A stretch of 64,000 nt of DNA from Paracoccaceae bacterium (GTDB lineage: Bacteria; Pseudomonadota; Alphaproteobacteria; Rhodobacterales; Rhodobacteraceae): contig JAQWSE010000011.1 in NCBI GenBank assembly GCA_029243395.1, positions 113,906-177,905 on the forward strand. The letters run 5' to 3'. The notes below the pieces were generated by a model, which made no database searches, had not been told where the DNA came from, and was given only the letters and a program-made list of their open reading frames with translations. Each line of letters begins with the position of its first letter. Position 1 is the first letter of the stretch. Made by a program: the position numbers and the translations under genes. Below are positions 1-9,373 of the stretch, piece after piece.

Positions 1-121
1 CTCTCTCAATCCTCTCTACGATCGGCTGATTAATAGCAGGGAATAAGAATGGTGAAACTTTAACAATACAGTGATTTGTCTCTGTAATTTTTCATATAAA
101 ATAGTTTTTTTTGCAGGTTTC

Positions 122-1441
122 TTACTGCTTGTTGGATCCAACAAGGTCAATGGCCTGCGTCAAGTCTTTTAAAATGTCGTCGATGTGCTCTAAGCCGACG
201 GATAACCGAATGTAACCAGGAGTTACACCTGTTTTTAACTGATCATCTTCTGAAAGTTGTGAATGTGTGGTGCTAGCTGGATGGATAGCTAAGGTTCTCG
301 CATCGCCAATATTAGCCACATGATAAATCATTTTTAGATTATCTATGAATTTTTCCCCTGCTTCTTTGCCTCCTTTTAGTTCAAACCCCACTAAAGGTCC
401 AAACCCGGTTTTCAAATATTTTTTGACCCTGCGTTTGTTTTCATCGGTTGCATTTATATTAGGATAAATTACCTTACTTATTTCGCTCCTTAAACTTAAG
501 GAACGGGCCACTTTTTCTGCATTTGATTGATGGACTTTGTACCTGAGAGGTAATGTTTCTAATCCCTGGATAAGGTTGAAGGAATTAGTTGGAGAAATTG
601 AAGAACCTAAATCACGAAGTAGAACAAATCTAGCCCTCACTAAATAAGCAATAGGAATTCCCAATACCTCGGGAACCGCTTTACCAAATGTGATGCCCCA
701 GTAACTGGGATCTGGTTCATTCAATAAAGGCTGTCTTTTAGGGTTGAGTGTCCAGTCAAACTTACCACTGTCAATTATAGCACCACCAATTGAATTACCA
801 TGACCTCCAATGAATTTAGTCAATGAATGCACTACAATGGCAGCACCATGTTCTATAGGTTTACAGGTTATAGGTGCTGCCGTATTATCTATTATTAAGG
901 GAATATTAAACTCTTTACCTATATTGGAGGTTTCTTGAATTGGGAAAACATTGAGTTTCGGGTTTGGGAGAGTTTCAGCATAGTATGCCCTGGTTTTACT
1001 ATCGGTTAGCTTCCTAAAGTTTTCAGGGTCTTTAGGGTCAGCAAACCTAACTTCTATTCCTAACTGCTTAAATGTATTTGCAAATAAATTCCAAGTCCCT
1101 CCATATAAATCTGTAGAGGAAACGATGTTGTCTCCCGATCTGCAAAGATTTTGGAGGGCATAAGCGGATGCTGCTTGCCCGGAAGAGACTGCAAGTGCTG
1201 CTACCCCACCTTCAAGAGCTGCAAGACGCTCCTCTAGAACCGCGGTAGTAGGGTTCATTATTCTAGTATATATATTTCCTAATTCCTTGAATCCAAACAA
1301 GTTGCTTGCATTCTCAGTATTATAGAATTGATAACTTGTAGTTTGATATATGGGAACTGCAACTGAATTAGTGGTTTCATCTTTCCTGTAGTTTCCAGAA
1401 TGCAAAACTATAGTTTCTGGGTGTGTCGAAGTTGTTGGCAT
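122..1441 (-). CDS. metY: O-acetylhomoserine sulfhydrylase (aminocarboxypropyltransferase)
   Basis: This is a cytoplasmic PLP enzyme of the Cys/Met metabolism family. It should make homocysteine (or methionine) from O-acetylhomoserine and sulfide or methanethiol. The 439-residue length is normal for MetY. The pyridoxal-binding lysine is K209 in VHSLTKFIGGHG, and the substrate-site run YTRIMNPTT is near residue 58. It is divergent from an Lrp-type regulator gene 205 bp away, and the region between them carries three copies of a short palindrome, so control by that regulator is likely. A second sulfhydrylase of the same family lies at 49709-50986 with its lysine at the same position. Family assignment is firm. 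The preferred thiol is inferred only from family. Confidence 0.93.
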   Translation of the reverse strand: MPTTSTHPETIVLHSGNYRKDETTNSVAVPIYQTTSYQFYNTENASNLFGFKELGNIYTRIMNPTTAVLEERLAALEGGVAALAVSSGQAASAYALQNLCRSGDNIVSSTDLYGGTWNLFANTFKQLGIEVRFADPKDPENFRKLTDSKTRAYYAETLPNPKLNVFPIQETSNIGKEFNIPLIIDNTAAPITCKPIEHGAAIVVHSLTKFIGGHGNSIGGAIIDSGKFDWTLNPKRQPLLNEPDPSYWGITFGKAVPEVLGIPIAYLVRARFVLLRDLGSSISPTNSFNLIQGLETLPLRYKVHQSNAEKVARSLSLRSEISKVIYPNINATDENKRRVKKYLKTGFGPLVGFELKGGKEAGEKFIDNLKMIYHVANIGDARTLAIHPASTTHSQLSEDDQLKTGVTPGYIRLSVGLEHIDDILKDLTQAIDLVGSNKQ

Positions 1442-1510
1442 AGTTAATTTCCTTTATAGATATGAGTTTTCTGGAACGTGAAGGCATTGATGCTACCATT
1501 AGTTTAAAAT

Positions 1511-1627
1511 AGAATTTTGTTCTATGAATCAATATAAATAATTCTATAAATTCTAAATATTTTGTTTTTATTTACAATTTTAGAAAAATGTTCTTTATTC
1601 TTTTATAATATAAGAATGTATTTCTTA
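1511..1627. promoter_or_regulatory. Divergent metY/lrp-type control region with three AGAA-N5-TTCT palindromes
   Basis: Three copies of AGAA-N5-TTCT lie at 1511-1523, 1582-1594 and 1613-1625. The last extends to TAAGAA-N5-TTCTTA at 1611-1627. A TATAAT -10 element at 1604-1609 faces the regulator gene. Copy 2 covers its -35 position, which has no good consensus, and copy 3 covers the expected start site. Copy 1 lies on the metY side. Centre spacings of 71 and 31 bp fit binding on one face of the helix. The arrangement suggests autoregulation and control of metY by the Lrp-type protein; this is inference. Confidence 0.55.
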
Positions 1628-1646
1628 GATAAAAAAGTAATGGACC

Positions 1647-2111
1647 GTGGATAAAATTGACCAAAAAATACTTGCTATAATTCAAGAGGACATTTCATTG
1701 CCTTTAAGTGAGGTGGCCAGAAGGGTAGGTCTTTCTAAGACCCCATGCTGGAACAGAATTAAAAGTATGGAGGAAAAGGGAATTATCGTTAATAAGGTAG
1801 CCATATTGGACAGCTCAAAAATTAATTTACCAATTGTTGTTTTTCTTTCCCTTTCTGTCAGTCATCACACCAAGGATTGGGTTGATAAGTTTGCTGAAGC
1901 TATAAAAAGACATAGCCAGATAGTAGAAGTACATCGTGTTACTGGATCTGACATTGATTATCTCTTAAAAATAGTAGCCTCGTCCGTTGAGAACTATGAT
2001 GAATTTCAGCAGAAATTAATTAATCAATTTGAGTTTAGTAATATGTCCTCAAGTATAGCTCTCAAGGTAATGAAAAAAACCAATGTATTGCCGCTGGATC
2101 ATTTAGGTTAG
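1647..2111 (+). CDS. Lrp/AsnC-family transcriptional regulator
   Basis: A 154-residue DNA-binding regulator. The N-terminal helix-turn-helix covers about residues 1-60 (DQKILAIIQED, then LSEVARRVGLSKTPCWNRI). The C-terminal RAM/AsnC ligand-binding domain covers about 65-150 and contains the typical VTGSDIDYLL run. The GTG start is the only choice: an in-frame TAA lies three codons upstream and the protein then begins MDKIDQ, as usual in this family. It is divergent from metY. Such regulators usually control the neighbouring gene in response to an amino acid, so a sulfur amino acid is a reasonable guess for the effector. The effector is not shown by the sequence. Confidence 0.93.
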   Translation: MDKIDQKILAIIQEDISLPLSEVARRVGLSKTPCWNRIKSMEEKGIIVNKVAILDSSKINLPIVVFLSLSVSHHTKDWVDKFAEAIKRHSQIVEVHRVTGSDIDYLLKIVASSVENYDEFQQKLINQFEFSNMSSSIALKVMKKTNVLPLDHLG

Positions 2112-2150
2112 AAAGTGAGAGTTTTATCTTTATGCTAAGATTAAAGAATA

Positions 2151-3911
2151 CTAAGATTTACTTGTATTAGTAGCTTTTAAAGAACTTTTACCCATTTTGG
2201 GTGCTGAGTGCTTTTTTTCTGAAAAAATTTGCCGATCTTTTGCTCGGCGAGTTTTCCGCCTTTGCTTAGAATTGTTTTGTTGAGGTAGGGATCTTCTTTT
2301 ATTTAGGCCTTTAGGCGATTGGTCCAATAAAACGGCTTTCAATCCAGCTTCAAGTTCATTATTTTTTTCCAAACACTGTAAGAATTTGTCCAAAGTCCAG
2401 GAGTTGATTTCTACAAAGGACTCATCTTTACCTATTTTGATAGATCCAACGTCTTTTTTATTTATTTTTCCTACCCTATTTAATTTAGATAATAACCAGC
2501 GCGGATCAGCTTTCTGGTCACTTCCTACTGATAGTTTAAACCAAACACTATTTTTAAACTCATCACGCGCCATTTTCTTTGCTTTGGTGTTGATTTCATC
2601 AACTTCCTGTATGTCATCGGGAGCAAATTTATCTTTTCTAAATCTACGGATTAAGGCTCTAGCTATCTCTTCAGGACTATGTTTTTCTACCAGTAAAGAT
2701 ATTAAATTATTTTCCTCAGCTGTAGGATGATCTGGGGTCATCAGATCCAGGAGGATTCTTTCATTATCTAATTTTAGGATTTCTTCGCGGTTGGGAGGTT
2801 TCTGCCAGATTGCTTTTATCTGAGCGTTATCAAGTAATCGCTGTACTTTTTTACCTGATTCTGAGGGGACTATTAAAGCGCTAATACCCTTATTACCAGC
2901 CCTTCCTGTTCGGCCACTACGATGTAATAGAGATTCCTTAGTTTTTGGTAAGTCTGCATGAATTACTAACTCCAGATTTGGGAGATCAATTCCTCGTGCC
3001 GCCACATCAGTAGCTACACAAACTTTTGACTGGCCATTTCTCATAGAGCGTAATGCATTCAGGCGTTCTTTTTGACTTAATTCTCCTGAAATAGATACCA
3101 CTGAAAAACCTCTGTTGTTTAGACGGGCTGCCAAATGGTTCACATTGGCACGTGTGCCACAGAATACTAAAGCATTGTTTGCGTCATGATATCTTAAGAT
3201 ATTCATAATAGCATGCTCTGTATCACGGGGAGCTACCGTAACGGCGTGATACTCGATATCTAGATGTTGCTCATTCTTGACCAGTGTGGAAATTCTTAAG
3301 GCATTATTTTGGTATCGCGAGGCTAACTTTTCTATTCCTTTGGAAATTGTAGCAGAGAATAGCAAGGTCCTTCTATTTTTAGGGGTACTGTGAAGAATGA
3401 ATTCTAGCTCTTCTCTAAAGCCTAAATTTAACATTTCATCGGCCTCATCTAAAACAACCACGCACAAGGCTGATAGATCCAAGACTCCTCTTTCAATATA
3501 ATCTTTTAGCCGCCCCGGTGTACCAAGGATAATATTAGGGTTTTTGTTTAAATTACGTTTTTCGGTTCTCATATCCATCCCACCAACGCAAGAGGCAATA
3601 GAGATTGAGGTCTTCGCATACAGCCATTCCAATTCGCTTCTTACTTGCAATGCTAATTCTCTCGTCGGTGCAATAACTAAGGCACCGGGCAACCGAGTAG
3701 AAATAACCTTAGATTTTTTGTCCAAAAGGTTTGAAGAGATTGATAAACCAAAAGCGACAGTTTTCCCTGATCCCGTCTGAGCAGATACTATTGCATCTTT
3801 TCCAATCATTTCATTTGTTAAAACGGCTTCCTGGATTGGAGTTAATGTTTTGTATCCACGAAGATCGAGGTTGGTAGCCAACTGGGGGACCACGGGTATG
3901 GAATTTTTCAT
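2151..3911 (-). CDS. deaD: DEAD-box ATP-dependent RNA helicase with DbpA-type RNA-binding domain
   Basis: This RNA-unwinding ATPase of 586 residues probably works in ribosome assembly or cold-temperature RNA remodelling. Motifs in order are the Q-motif region (TPIQEAVL), motif I AQTGSGKT near residue 45, PTRELALQ, DEAD in VLDEADEML near 155, SAT in LFSATIS, and motif VI HRSGRTGRAG. A DbpA-like RNA-binding domain follows near residues 455-525 (KLSVGSDQKADPRWLLSKLN), then a basic tail rich in K and R. This layout matches DeaD/CsdA rather than RhlE, which lacks the RNA-binding domain. The gene is convergent with the Lrp-type regulator and ends 40 bp from it. No obvious terminator is visible between them. 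Confidence 0.93.
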   Translation of the reverse strand: MKNSIPVVPQLATNLDLRGYKTLTPIQEAVLTNEMIGKDAIVSAQTGSGKTVAFGLSISSNLLDKKSKVISTRLPGALVIAPTRELALQVRSELEWLYAKTSISIASCVGGMDMRTEKRNLNKNPNIILGTPGRLKDYIERGVLDLSALCVVVLDEADEMLNLGFREELEFILHSTPKNRRTLLFSATISKGIEKLASRYQNNALRISTLVKNEQHLDIEYHAVTVAPRDTEHAIMNILRYHDANNALVFCGTRANVNHLAARLNNRGFSVVSISGELSQKERLNALRSMRNGQSKVCVATDVAARGIDLPNLELVIHADLPKTKESLLHRSGRTGRAGNKGISALIVPSESGKKVQRLLDNAQIKAIWQKPPNREEILKLDNERILLDLMTPDHPTAEENNLISLLVEKHSPEEIARALIRRFRKDKFAPDDIQEVDEINTKAKKMARDEFKNSVWFKLSVGSDQKADPRWLLSKLNRVGKINKKDVGSIKIGKDESFVEINSWTLDKFLQCLEKNNELEAGLKAVLLDQSPKGLNKRRSLPQQNNSKQRRKTRRAKDRQIFSEKKHSAPKMGKSSLKATNTSKS

Positions 3912-4098
3912 TTCTGGACTTTCAAATCTTCGGGAATTTCTTAATGAATCATGATTTTATTTTTAACTGCTAAGAGGGCGTATATTATCTTAAGGATTAA
4001 ATGTCGAGTATGAACGTACTAATGGGAATCTATTAAATCTTTCTTCTGCAACAGAAGCCATGTTAATTGGTTGCGGACACAAATTTAAAGAAAATTTA

Positions 4099-4415
4099 AT
4101 GACATCAAAATTTACACTCTCAATTATGGCATTGGTAGGATTATTCTTCTCTGCAGTTTACTATTGAGCTCCTGAATTTGTTACATTAAAACAATTTCCA
4201 GATGTGGAAGACCGCGGGTTAAAATATTCAATTACGTTAAGTATGTTTTGGTTTTTTTATAATTTTGATGACGGTCTCAAATTGCAACTAAATAATATGA
4301 TTATTGCAATTCCCCCAATCTAATAACCGGGTTCATCGCACTCTATCGTCGTACACTTGGACTAGGCTCAAACCATGGAGCTAATTTGATCAGTCAATTA
4401 AGTTTTTTAATCTGA
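4099..4415 (+). pseudogene. Decayed small membrane-protein gene
   Basis: From ATG 4099 a hydrophobic protein-like frame runs for 22 codons to an in-frame TGA (4165-4167). It then stays open for 51 codons (PEFVTLKQFPDVEDRG and onward) to TAA at 4321. A second frame picks up at a run of five C (4312-4316) and continues as NLITGFIALYRRTLGLGSN until TGA 4413. Adding one C and reading the TGA as TGG (Trp) would give one continuous 105-residue protein. The family is not recognised. It may be a pseudogene, a chance open stretch, or a gene carrying sequence errors. It fills most of the gap between deaD and the next gene. Confidence 0.35.
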
Positions 4416-4457
4416 ATGAACCATTTGAGGAGATTTAGTAAGTTATCGTTTTTTTGG

Positions 4458-4844
4458 TCACTCACTAGGGATATCTTTTTTTGAGGCTAGGTAAAATAGT
4501 ATTATGAGACCAATTATTACAGCCAGCATTATGAATAACGTGACATCAGTGGGAATTGCGCCAACGGCAGCGTGATAAACTGGCATGATCGCTAATATAA
4601 CTTGCACCAAAATTGCTACTGGCACTGTTTTGGTTAACTCACCATCCTTCAGCCAATTTGGAAGCATCCAAAACAAAATACTAACACAGATTAGGGATGC
4701 GCCATGGTGCTCTGCCATCGTGGCAATTCCTACAGAATGTTCCCAGCCATTGGTAACAGAGATCATGCTTCCACCAAAGAGTATCATCAGTCCCATCAAA
4801 AAGTGCAACACAGAAAAAATTCTAAAAAGTATAGGTAATTTCAT
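4458..4844 (-). CDS. Small four-helix integral membrane protein, function unknown
   Basis: A 128-residue protein with four predicted membrane segments: about 8-30 (FSVLHFLMGLMILFGG), 42-62, 74-95 and 101-121. A short charged tail follows (KKDIPSE). A good GGAG ribosome-binding site precedes the ATG. The size and the helix-loop pattern recall small DUF-type inner-membrane proteins, but I cannot name a family. A single His pair (EHHGAS) sits between helices 1 and 2. It stands alone on the minus strand next to a decayed membrane-protein gene, and the neighbours give no functional hint. Confidence 0.7.
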   Translation of the reverse strand: MKLPILFRIFSVLHFLMGLMILFGGSMISVTNGWEHSVGIATMAEHHGASLICVSILFWMLPNWLKDGELTKTVPVAILVQVILAIMPVYHAAVGAIPTDVTLFIMLAVIIGLIILFYLASKKDIPSE

Positions 4845-5077
4845 TTCTTATTTCTCCAATTATAATCCTAATTTGAATATTTCTGGATCTTATGATTTAA
4901 AAAAACTTTAGACAAGATTGATATTGTGTAATGTGATCGAAATTAGTTAATTATCTTATAAGCTTATAGGTTATTTCTGAGTGGACAACTAAGTTACCGC
5001 AACCTGACGTGAGGTCATTGTTGCCTAGTATAAAATAAATACTATAATTTGTAATATGCAAGTGATCACTAGCTGTT

Positions 5078-5158
5078 GGGGGGGGGTAAATGAGGTTTAT
5101 GTTTTCTTCCCATATGTTTCCTCATTTCATTCCTATTTGACTGTAGAAATACCCCCCC
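5078..5158. repeat. G9 tract with nested inverted repeat in the 468-bp gap before the GMC gene
   Basis: A run of nine G (5078-5086) begins a nested inverted repeat. GGGGGGGTA at 5080-5088 pairs with TACCCCCCC at 5150-5158. Inside it AAATGAGG at 5088-5095 pairs with CCTCATTT at 5120-5127, leaving about 22 unpaired bases on the right side. The structure lies 155 bp upstream of the GMC oxidoreductase start. There is no U-run after it, so it is not a standard terminator. The rest of the 4845-5312 gap shows no gene or RNA that I can recognise. Confidence 0.45.
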
Positions 5159-5312
5159 TGACACAAATCAGTCATGACTTTAATCAATAAAAGTAAGTAA
5201 GATTTCAACATTCTATCCCGCTTAAGATAGACTTTGAGGATATAAAAAAAAATTGGCAGTGGCTTAGGGTGCTGATCTTTTCATTTAAACCATTTTCAGT
5301 CATTATCTAATT

Positions 5313-6929
5313 ATGAAAAGTGATTTCATCATTGTTGGGGGCGGTTCAGCAGGGGCTGTCGTAGCATCTCGTTTGAGCGAAAATCCTAATAATGCGGTAA
5401 TATTGTTAGAGGCAGGCGGAGCAGGTAGAGGAATTTTGTGTCGGGCACCAGCCGGTGGGTTACTTATGCTGAGGGACAAACCAAAGATTAATAACTGGGC
5501 TTTTAAAACCGTTCCACAAAAAGGACTGAATGGAAGGAAAGGGTACCAACCCAGAGGAAAAGTCTTGGGTGGTTCCAGCACCATTAATGCCATGTTGTAC
5601 TTGCGAGGTCAGAAGGAAGATTATGATAGTTGGGCCAATCAAGGCAATTATGGATGGAGTTGGAAAGAAGTATTACCATATTTCAAGAAAGCTGAGAACA
5701 ATGTCCGAGGTGAAAGTGAATGTCATGGGATTAATGGACCTTTGCAGGTCTCCGAGCAAAAAGCACCACGACCAATTTCACAGGCGTATATTGATTCATG
5801 TAATAACATGCAGATCAAACTTAACAAAGACTTCAATACTGGCAACAATGAAGGTGCTGGTTTTTGGCAGTCCACCATTTTCCATTCTGTTGAAAAAAAT
5901 GGGGAAAGATGTTCATCATCGGCGGGTTATTTAACCCCTATTATTGATAAGAGAAAAAATCTCAAAATATTTACTCATGCCCATGCGACAAAGATTTTGT
6001 TCAAAGGAAAAAGAGCCATTGGTGTTGCCTATTTGCATGAGAAGAAAAGCAAAAAGATTTTTGCACGCAAGCAGGTTATAATTTGTGGTGGGACTTTCAA
6101 ATCGCCTCAGCTTTTGCAGTTGTCTGGTGTAGGAGCCTCAGAAGATCTTCAGAAGCATGGAGTGAAAATGGTGCTTGAATTACCTGGAGTAGGAAAAAAC
6201 CTTCAGGACCATCTTGATTTTACTCTTGCTTATAAAAGTAAAGATACTGACATGCTGGGCATCAATTTTGGTTGCGCGTTGAAGATGATAGGAGAAACAT
6301 TCAAGTGGATTAGGCATGGTAATTCAATGATAGCTTCTACGTTATCAGAATCTGGTAGTTTCTTTAAAACAGACCCTTCATTAGATAGGCCCGATGTTCA
6401 AAACCACTTTGTGATTGCGTTAGTTGATGATCACTTACGGAAACTTCATTTGGGTTATGGATATTCCTGTCACGTATGTCTTCTCCGACCATATTCTAGA
6501 GGGGAAGTCTTTCTAACATCTTCTAACCCAATGGATTCTCCTGGAATTAACCCTAGATTTCTCAGCGATGAGCGTGATTTGACGACGTTAATAAAGGGAG
6601 CAAAGATCACTCAAAAAATTTTAGAGACACCGCCTATCAATAAGTATAATAAGAAAGAAATTTTTGGTGTTACAAGTGCAATCAATGGTTCTGAATGGGA
6701 ACAACATATTCGAAGTCGAGCTGATACTATTTATCATCCAGTAGGAACTTGCAAAATGGGGCAAGATCCAATGTCTGTAGTAGATCATAGATTAATGGTT
6801 AGAGGACTAGAAGGAATTCGAGTTGCAGATGCCTCTATTATGCCTTCCATTACTTCAGGTAACACAAACGCTCCAACAATTATGATTGGGGAAAAATGTG
6901 CTGATTTGATTAAGGAAGATTTTTGTTAA
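5313..6929 (+). CDS. GMC-family FAD oxidoreductase, choline dehydrogenase-like
   Basis: A 538-residue FAD-dependent alcohol dehydrogenase or oxidase. The Rossmann motif [15 protein letters not shown] starts at residue 7. The GMC signature regions [13 protein letters not shown] and the later SGVGASEDL are present. The catalytic pair is H475 ([10 protein letters not shown]) and N519 (SGNTNAP). Their 44-residue spacing equals that of the choline oxidase pair. The overall pattern is that of BetA. However, no betaine-aldehyde dehydrogenase or BetI regulator lies nearby, so the substrate may be another primary alcohol. The start codon lacks a strong ribosome-binding site. It is transcribed alone and converges on the cupin gene. 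Confidence 0.88.
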   Translation: MKSDFIIVGGGSAGAVVASRLSENPNNAVILLEAGGAGRGILCRAPAGGLLMLRDKPKINNWAFKTVPQKGLNGRKGYQPRGKVLGGSSTINAMLYLRGQKEDYDSWANQGNYGWSWKEVLPYFKKAENNVRGESECHGINGPLQVSEQKAPRPISQAYIDSCNNMQIKLNKDFNTGNNEGAGFWQSTIFHSVEKNGERCSSSAGYLTPIIDKRKNLKIFTHAHATKILFKGKRAIGVAYLHEKKSKKIFARKQVIICGGTFKSPQLLQLSGVGASEDLQKHGVKMVLELPGVGKNLQDHLDFTLAYKSKDTDMLGINFGCALKMIGETFKWIRHGNSMIASTLSESGSFFKTDPSLDRPDVQNHFVIALVDDHLRKLHLGYGYSCHVCLLRPYSRGEVFLTSSNPMDSPGINPRFLSDERDLTTLIKGAKITQKILETPPINKYNKKEIFGVTSAINGSEWEQHIRSRADTIYHPVGTCKMGQDPMSVVDHRLMVRGLEGIRVADASIMPSITSGNTNAPTIMIGEKCADLIKEDFC

Positions 6930-7006
6930 ACCTTGATATTAATCGTAGTACCTCACCTTACCATAAAGACTTCTGATCTCTACTAGTCATGTTTCAAATT
7001 AAAGCA

Positions 7007-8092
7007 TTATGAAAAGTTTGTCTCAAAAACACCAGGTAAGGAAACCTCTAGAAGTTCTAGATCAGGGCTTGCGTCTCTATATGCAGTATTCATATTTGGA
7101 GGGATAACAAAGGCATCTCCAGGTGATAAATTAAAGGGTTCTTTATCTTCACCTTCGAGGGTCATTGAACCTTCCATCACAAATGTAAAAAGTATGTCGC
7201 TCGAATGCCAACTTTTGCAGGTTTCTTTTCCATTAGGCCGTATAACTTCTACCCCAGCGACATTTTGGGTGTTTTGGGTTATGGTAGTGTCTCTGGATAC
7301 AAACCCTGGTATACGAAAATCTTTCCAAACAGCTTCATCAGCTTTGTGATGTACGAACTTTTGATTTTGGAAAAGTCGCTCAGGATTTTCTGGGCCATTT
7401 GGTAACTTCATGTCATGATCAATTGTCGTGATATGCTCAGCTGGTACGCCAATTTCAATCACTTCTATATTTTCGCTGGCGTAGAGTACCTTATGTCTTA
7501 TCTCTGGAGGTTGGATTACACAATTGCCAGCAAACAATCGAATAGCCTCGCCCTGATCTTCGTACACAAGATCAACCCAACCCCGGTAGCAGAATATTAA
7601 TTGAAAGCCGACACTATGATAGTGTACGGTATCTGGGACAGGGCCTCCATCAGGAATTCTGATATGACTTGCGATAATTGAGCCGCCCAGTCGATCCGGA
7701 ATGAGGTCACGATAATGCATGCCAGCGCGACCAATTATCCAGGGTGCTTGATCTGCTAACCTTCTTACTACAAAGCTATGCTGGGTTGTCGGCAATATTA
7801 GGGGAGGGTTCAGAGCGTCAATCTCAATTGTTGTTCCATTAGGTGCTTTAAGAGAACGTTTCCCCGCTGCAAATTCATTAGGCTTTTCGCATAAAATTCG
7901 TATTTTTCCTGGAGAGACTTCAGCATTTTTCTCAATACGCACCCTGAGCCCGTGACCTGAAAATACTGCTACGGTTGGATCATCAGCTGGATAAATCATG
8001 TCCATGCGCATTCCTAACACCTCGATGTAAAAGGGAATATCATCACGTAACTCCTGGGTAGGGAGTAGAACCTCGGCATTAATTTTTGACAT
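7007..8092 (-). CDS. VOC domain plus double-cupin protein
   Basis: A 361-residue protein of three beta-barrel modules. Residues 1-100 look like a glyoxalase/VOC domain (LRDDIPFYIEVLGMRMD). A first cupin covers about 155-225 (QLIFCYRGWVDLVYEDQG, then IQPPEIRHKVL). A second covers about 270-350 (VMEGSMTLEGEDKEPFNLSPGDAFVIPP). It ends the pair transcribed from the Rieske oxygenase, 60 bp downstream of it. Cupin and VOC proteins often act as metal-dependent dioxygenases, isomerases or lactonases on the products of ring-hydroxylating enzymes, so a linked step on the same substrate is plausible. I do not recognise a characterised member with this domain order. Confidence 0.8.
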   Translation of the reverse strand: MSKINAEVLLPTQELRDDIPFYIEVLGMRMDMIYPADDPTVAVFSGHGLRVRIEKNAEVSPGKIRILCEKPNEFAAGKRSLKAPNGTTIEIDALNPPLILPTTQHSFVVRRLADQAPWIIGRAGMHYRDLIPDRLGGSIIASHIRIPDGGPVPDTVHYHSVGFQLIFCYRGWVDLVYEDQGEAIRLFAGNCVIQPPEIRHKVLYASENIEVIEIGVPAEHITTIDHDMKLPNGPENPERLFQNQKFVHHKADEAVWKDFRIPGFVSRDTTITQNTQNVAGVEVIRPNGKETCKSWHSSDILFTFVMEGSMTLEGEDKEPFNLSPGDAFVIPPNMNTAYRDASPDLELLEVSLPGVFETNFS

Positions 8093-8152
8093 GAATTGCC
8101 TCCATAGCTAGATTAAAAGCTCGCTTATTATTTACACTAACATCCTTGTAGC

Positions 8153-9292
8153 TTACCATTTACCCGCATACCAGAAAGCAAAAGATGCAACATTTGATTC
8201 TAGTTCTGGTTGAAAGCGTCCAGGTAATGCATCACTACAATACATCCCACGCTGCTGGTTAATTAGGGCAGGGATATCTTCGTCTAGAGCCTTGTCTAAT
8301 CGATCAAAATACTGTTCTGATTTCTCTTTGAAATTCGTTAATTCAATGGAAGTGGAAGGGAAACATGCACTTTGGTATACCTGGCATCTGTTTGGCTCTA
8401 TCGGATAGGCTTCGTAGCACCACATGGCGTCGTTGTTAGCCGCAAAAGTCATATTAGGAAACAACCAGGTATAGCGCGCACCGATTTTTGCTTCTCCTTC
8501 TAAACCAGGCATGTCAGGTAGAGCATGATCTTGTGATCCTTCAAGCAAACCACCTGTTCCTTCTGTCAAACCAAATTGGGTAGCAAAATTACCAGTCACC
8601 TCATCTGCGGGTTCTGGTTTTTTATAAATACTATTTACCGAGTTTGGATGTACGAATGGTAGATGATAATATTCATTGAATACCTCAAGAAACATTTTCC
8701 AATTACAATCAACAATTATTTCCCTACGGCGAACGGTCACCAATCTTTCAAGAGGCCAGGATTTGTGAAAATCTGCAAAATTACCAAGATAGTCATCTAT
8801 GCATGGAGCATGCCTGCCTAAGGAAACGAAAACGTATCCAAAACGTTCTTCTGCAAGGTATGAGATCAATCCGTTGTTATCTTTTTCGAAACCAACAGCA
8901 TTGGTCATATTTGGTGCTGAAATTAATTTTCCCTCCAAGTCGTAAAACCAAGAATGGAAAGGGCATCTTAATCCCTTACAAGTACCTTTCCCATCGATAA
9001 TACGAGCATTTCGATGTCGACAAGTATTCGCAAATGCTCGAAGCTTGGATCTTTTATCTCGTAACAATATGATTTGTTGGTTGGCAACATCTAAAGTTAT
9101 ATAGTCACCAGGAACGCTGACAATATCAGAACGACCGACTCCAATCCATGATTGCCTGAAAAAGAGCTCTATTTCTTGTTGAGCCAAAGTCTTAGAAGTG
9201 TAAAAAGGTGGAGGAAGAGAGGATGCAAGTTCTGCTTTTTCTAGTGACAGAGACAAATCATAAGAAATTGTTTTTTTTACTTGTTTGGGCAT
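8153..9292 (-). CDS. Rieske non-heme iron oxygenase, alpha subunit
   Basis: This is the oxygenase component of a Rieske-type mono- or dioxygenase, 379 residues. The [2Fe-2S] ligands are C91, H93, C110 and H113 (CRHRNARIID then CPFHSW). The mononuclear iron site has H210 and H215 (EYYHLPFVHP) with the carboxylate in DEDIPAL near residue 339. The bridging residue just before the histidines is N206 where many members have Asp. No beta subunit, ferredoxin or reductase gene is nearby, so electrons must come from proteins encoded elsewhere. The closest known types by feel are the single-subunit N-demethylating or choline/carnitine-type oxygenases. It forms an operon with the VOC-cupin gene downstream. 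Confidence 0.88.
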   Translation of the reverse strand: MPKQVKKTISYDLSLSLEKAELASSLPPPFYTSKTLAQQEIELFFRQSWIGVGRSDIVSVPGDYITLDVANQQIILLRDKRSKLRAFANTCRHRNARIIDGKGTCKGLRCPFHSWFYDLEGKLISAPNMTNAVGFEKDNNGLISYLAEERFGYVFVSLGRHAPCIDDYLGNFADFHKSWPLERLVTVRRREIIVDCNWKMFLEVFNEYYHLPFVHPNSVNSIYKKPEPADEVTGNFATQFGLTEGTGGLLEGSQDHALPDMPGLEGEAKIGARYTWLFPNMTFAANNDAMWCYEAYPIEPNRCQVYQSACFPSTSIELTNFKEKSEQYFDRLDKALDEDIPALINQQRGMYCSDALPGRFQPELESNVASFAFWYAGKW

Positions 9293-9373
9293 TATGAAAA
9301 CCCTTCAAAAGAATCTTAAGTGTGAACAAAATCTATTCAATTATCAATTAATTTATTATAAATTGAGTTTAAG

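Noticed and set aside
1..121. Open frame on the minus strand running off the left edge
   Set aside because: It has no start codon or recognisable motif in 121 bp and cannot be supported as a gene.
4165..4167. In-frame TGA as a selenocysteine codon
   Set aside because: No SECIS-like hairpin follows and a second frame break downstream points to decay.
5313..6929. GMC oxidoreductase called betA outright
   Set aside because: The catalytic residues fit but no betB, betI or choline transporter is near, so the substrate is left open.
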